A stretch of DNA of 5,767 nucleotides from an uncultured Collinsella sp. GTDB lineage: Bacteria > Actinomycetota > Coriobacteriia > Coriobacteriales > Coriobacteriaceae. Of this stretch, positions 4,453 to 5,767 are shown one piece after another (the stretch's first letter is position 1; every line of letters starts with the position of its first letter). Below the pieces are notes generated by a model, which did not search any database, was not told where the DNA came from, and saw only the letters and a list, made by a program, of their open reading frames with translations. Location: positions 1-5,767 of the forward strand of contig CABUWR010000094.1 in assembly GCA_902495265.1 (NCBI GenBank), read 5' to 3'. Position numbers and translations under genes: made by a program.

Positions 4453-5412
4453 CTAGTCGTGGAAGCGGGCTATGGGCGCAAGCGGCTGCTCGCGAAAGAC
4501 GCGCTCGACGGCGGCGCGGTATTCGTCGACCTTTTTGGTCTTACGTACGAGCTTGTGAACGGTAGTGGGGTCGGTGAAGGCGCACTTGGCGTAGAACCAC
4601 CACTCCTTCATACGAAAGACCGCGTTACCGCCAATCTCTTCTGCATAGGCAGCAAACAGCGTGTCATGGAAACGCCACAGCTCGGCTGTCGTGGCAGCAG
4701 GGCCGCCCTTAACCATGCGAGCCAGAGCGGGGTTCGCGAGCAGGCCGCGCCCCAGCATTACATGACGTGTGCCGGGATAGGCCTCCACCAGCGCATCCAT
4801 GTCCTCAAGATCAAAAATATCGCCGTTGTATGCCACCGGAAACGGCGCACGTTCCAGCGTCTCGCCATAAAACTCTTTGCGCGGCGAGCCCGCATAACGG
4901 TCCTTCTGCACGCGCGGATGCACGATCAGCTCTGCCAGCGGCATGCGGCAATACAAATCGAGCACGCGCTCGTATTCGTCGTCGCTCTCCAACCCCAACC
5001 TGGTCTTGACCGATACCGGCAGCGGAGAGCGCTCACACACGTCACTCAAGAACACCTCAAGCTCATCCAAGTTGCGCAAAAAGCCCGATCCTTTACCCTT
5101 GGCAACAACCGTACCCGAGGGGCAGCCAAGGTTGAGATTGACCTCACGGTATCCCATGTCGGCGAGCACCTGTGCCGCCCACACAAACTCGTCCGCATTC
5201 TTGGACATCAGCTGAGGCACTACGTTGAGCCCCTGGTTATTGGCAGGATCGATCTCCTTAAACGCCTTGCCGCCAAAGCGGTTTCCCACCCGCGGCGGCG
5301 GCAAAAACGGCGTGTAATAGCAATCGAGTGCACCGAAGCACTCCGCATGCACGCGACGGAACACATGCCCAGTAATCCCCTCCATAGGGGCCAACGATAG
5401 AATCATCAACAT
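4453..5412 (-). CDS. tRNA-dihydrouridine synthase (Dus family)
   Basis: Dus enzymes are FMN- and NAD(P)H-dependent TIM-barrel flavoproteins that reduce uridine to dihydrouridine in tRNA. The 319-residue protein shows the full set: N-terminal LSLAPMEGITGHVFRR (5-20); VPQLMS (65-70); the catalytic-cysteine block NLNLGCPSGTVVAKGKGSGFL (C97); SVKTRLG (K136); the IVHPR histidine (H165); and the FMN-phosphate segments YNGDI (195-199) and MLGRGLLANP (219-228). The C-terminal helical domain (240-319) with MKEWW and KLVRKTKK suits tRNA contact. The length is normal for the family. The subgroup (substrate position) cannot be assigned, so no symbol is given. Start: ATG 5412 has GAGAG only three bases upstream; ATG 5406 (MILSLAPMEG) has the same site at nine bases and is equally likely. 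The stop codon lies in the palindrome GACTAGCTAGTC, so repeat DNA abuts or forms the very end of the gene. Confidence 0.95.
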   Translation of the reverse strand: MLMILSLAPMEGITGHVFRRVHAECFGALDCYYTPFLPPPRVGNRFGGKAFKEIDPANNQGLNVVPQLMSKNADEFVWAAQVLADMGYREVNLNLGCPSGTVVAKGKGSGFLRNLDELEVFLSDVCERSPLPVSVKTRLGLESDDEYERVLDLYCRMPLAELIVHPRVQKDRYAGSPRKEFYGETLERAPFPVAYNGDIFDLEDMDALVEAYPGTRHVMLGRGLLANPALARMVKGGPAATTAELWRFHDTLFAAYAEEIGGNAVFRMKEWWFYAKCAFTDPTTVHKLVRKTKKVDEYRAAVERVFREQPLAPIARFHD

Positions 5413-5432
5413 CTACTCTCAGATCAATGCGG

Positions 5433-5451
5433 CAAAGGGACTGCCCCTTTG
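5433..5451. repeat. short perfect hairpin in the dus leader
   Basis: CAAAGGG and CCCTTTG are perfect 7-base arms around a five-base loop, centred about 30 bp upstream of the dihydrouridine synthase start. No T-run follows on the minus strand. It could be a leader hairpin or another REP-like fragment. Confidence 0.6.
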
Positions 5452-5459
5452 TCACATGC

Positions 5460-5489
5460 ATTATGCCTTGTCCTTGAGGCGACCCACAA
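5460..5489 (-). promoter_or_regulatory. candidate dus promoter
   Basis: On the minus strand TTGTGG (5484-5489) and CATAAT (5460-5465) lie 18 bp apart. The -10 matches five of six bases and the -35 three of six. It would place the start of transcription near 5453, so the CAAAGGG hairpin would lie in the leader. Confidence 0.35.
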
Positions 5490-5571
5490 GGCGGAGGCAG
5501 TTACTTGATGCCAACCAGCCCTCCAGCCGTCCCTGTGCAATGAAGGTGAACGGTGTCCACGAACAGCAAAT

Positions 5572-5593
5572 GGGGCCGCTTCACAGCGGCTCC
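5572..5593. repeat. 9-bp GC-rich hairpin
   Basis: GGGGCCGCT and AGCGGCTCC pair across a TCAC loop with one G-T pair. On the plus strand a short T-run (ACTTTTCC) comes only about ten bases after the stem, so it is at best a poor terminator, perhaps for a transcript outside this window's genes. Confidence 0.45.
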
Positions 5594-5663
5594 CTCGCTC
5601 GCCACTTTTCCTTAGATAACGGCTTCATGCTCTAAAAGATGGCGCCCACGATCAAGCGATCAC

Positions 5664-5679
5664 CAACAGCACGCTGTTG
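5664..5679. repeat. 16-bp palindrome CAACAGC-ac-GCTGTTG
   Basis: The 7-base arms are perfect with a two-base centre. Imperfect pairing continues outward (AGCG and CGCT at 5655-5658 and 5681-5684). It lies upstream of a possible plus-strand -10 box and could be an operator for a gene beyond the right edge. Confidence 0.4.
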
Positions 5680-5716
5680 ACCGCTATGTATGAACAACAG
5701 ACACCCTCCACTCATC

Positions 5717-5722
5717 TATACT
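5717..5722 (+). promoter_or_regulatory. possible -10 box (TATACT) pointing out of the window
   Basis: TATACT matches five of six consensus bases and no plus-strand gene follows inside the window, so it could serve a gene past base 5767. No matching -35 box is seen at 16-18 bp, so this is weak. Confidence 0.2.
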
Positions 5723-5767
5723 CAAGAGCGTGTGCGCATCGCCCAAAAACGATGAGAGTCGAGGCCC

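Larger units (their letters stand above)
5413..5767. other. 355 bp without a convincing gene; several hairpins
   Basis: No reading frame here has both a start with a ribosome site and protein-like content. I could not match it to tRNA, tmRNA, SRP RNA, RNase P RNA or a riboswitch class by eye. It holds the leader or promoter region of the dihydrouridine synthase gene and three clear hairpins, listed separately. Confidence 0.6.

Noticed and set aside
4459..5400. 313-codon plus-strand frame
   Set aside because: It is antisense to the dihydrouridine synthase gene over its whole length and has no recognisable motifs or ribosome site.

Overview
The window looks like chromosomal DNA from a high-GC gut Actinomycetota, most like Coriobacteriia such as Collinsella. 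This is inferred from GC-rich codon use with long antisense shadow frames, from the gene set, and from the style of the intergenic repeats; no marker gene is present to prove it. Five housekeeping or regulatory genes are clear. One small probable DNA-binding gene sits in an AT-richer, repeat-filled island.

Left part (1-1943), minus strand: a MalY/PatB-type PLP C-S lyase/aminotransferase cut by the window edge, and upstream of it trmO, the methyltransferase that acts on t6A37 of tRNA. Between trmO and the next gene is a 132-bp divergent control region. It holds a possible leaderless trmO promoter on one side, and on the other a promoter with an adjacent perfect inverted repeat.

Middle (2076-3309), plus strand: an unusual three-domain regulator (XRE helix-turn-helix, then zinc ribbon, then TipAS-like ligand-binding domain), followed 51 bp later by a small CPYC glutaredoxin, then a strong intrinsic terminator. 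The two genes are probably co-transcribed and suggest a sensor coupled to thiol chemistry.

Island (about 3243-4446): two 81-bp direct repeats (78 of 81 identical), each carrying a terminator hairpin, lie 1079 bp apart. Each is followed by a copy of a REP-like palindrome, and a third decayed copy lies between them. Inside are a pair of perfect 30-bp inverted repeats facing each other across about 170 bp, two matched short hydrophobic reading frames starting in those repeats, a perfect 25-bp palindrome, and an orphan ribbon-helix-helix protein (88 aa) with an operator-like upstream region but no toxin partner. The island looks like accessory DNA inserted between the glutaredoxin and dus genes, or built there by repeat duplication.

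Right part (4453-5767): a complete minus-strand tRNA-dihydrouridine synthase gene, then about 355 bp without a convincing gene but with several hairpins. Two of the complete genes (trmO, dus) are tRNA modification enzymes, but they are not adjacent and nothing here shows they are co-regulated.
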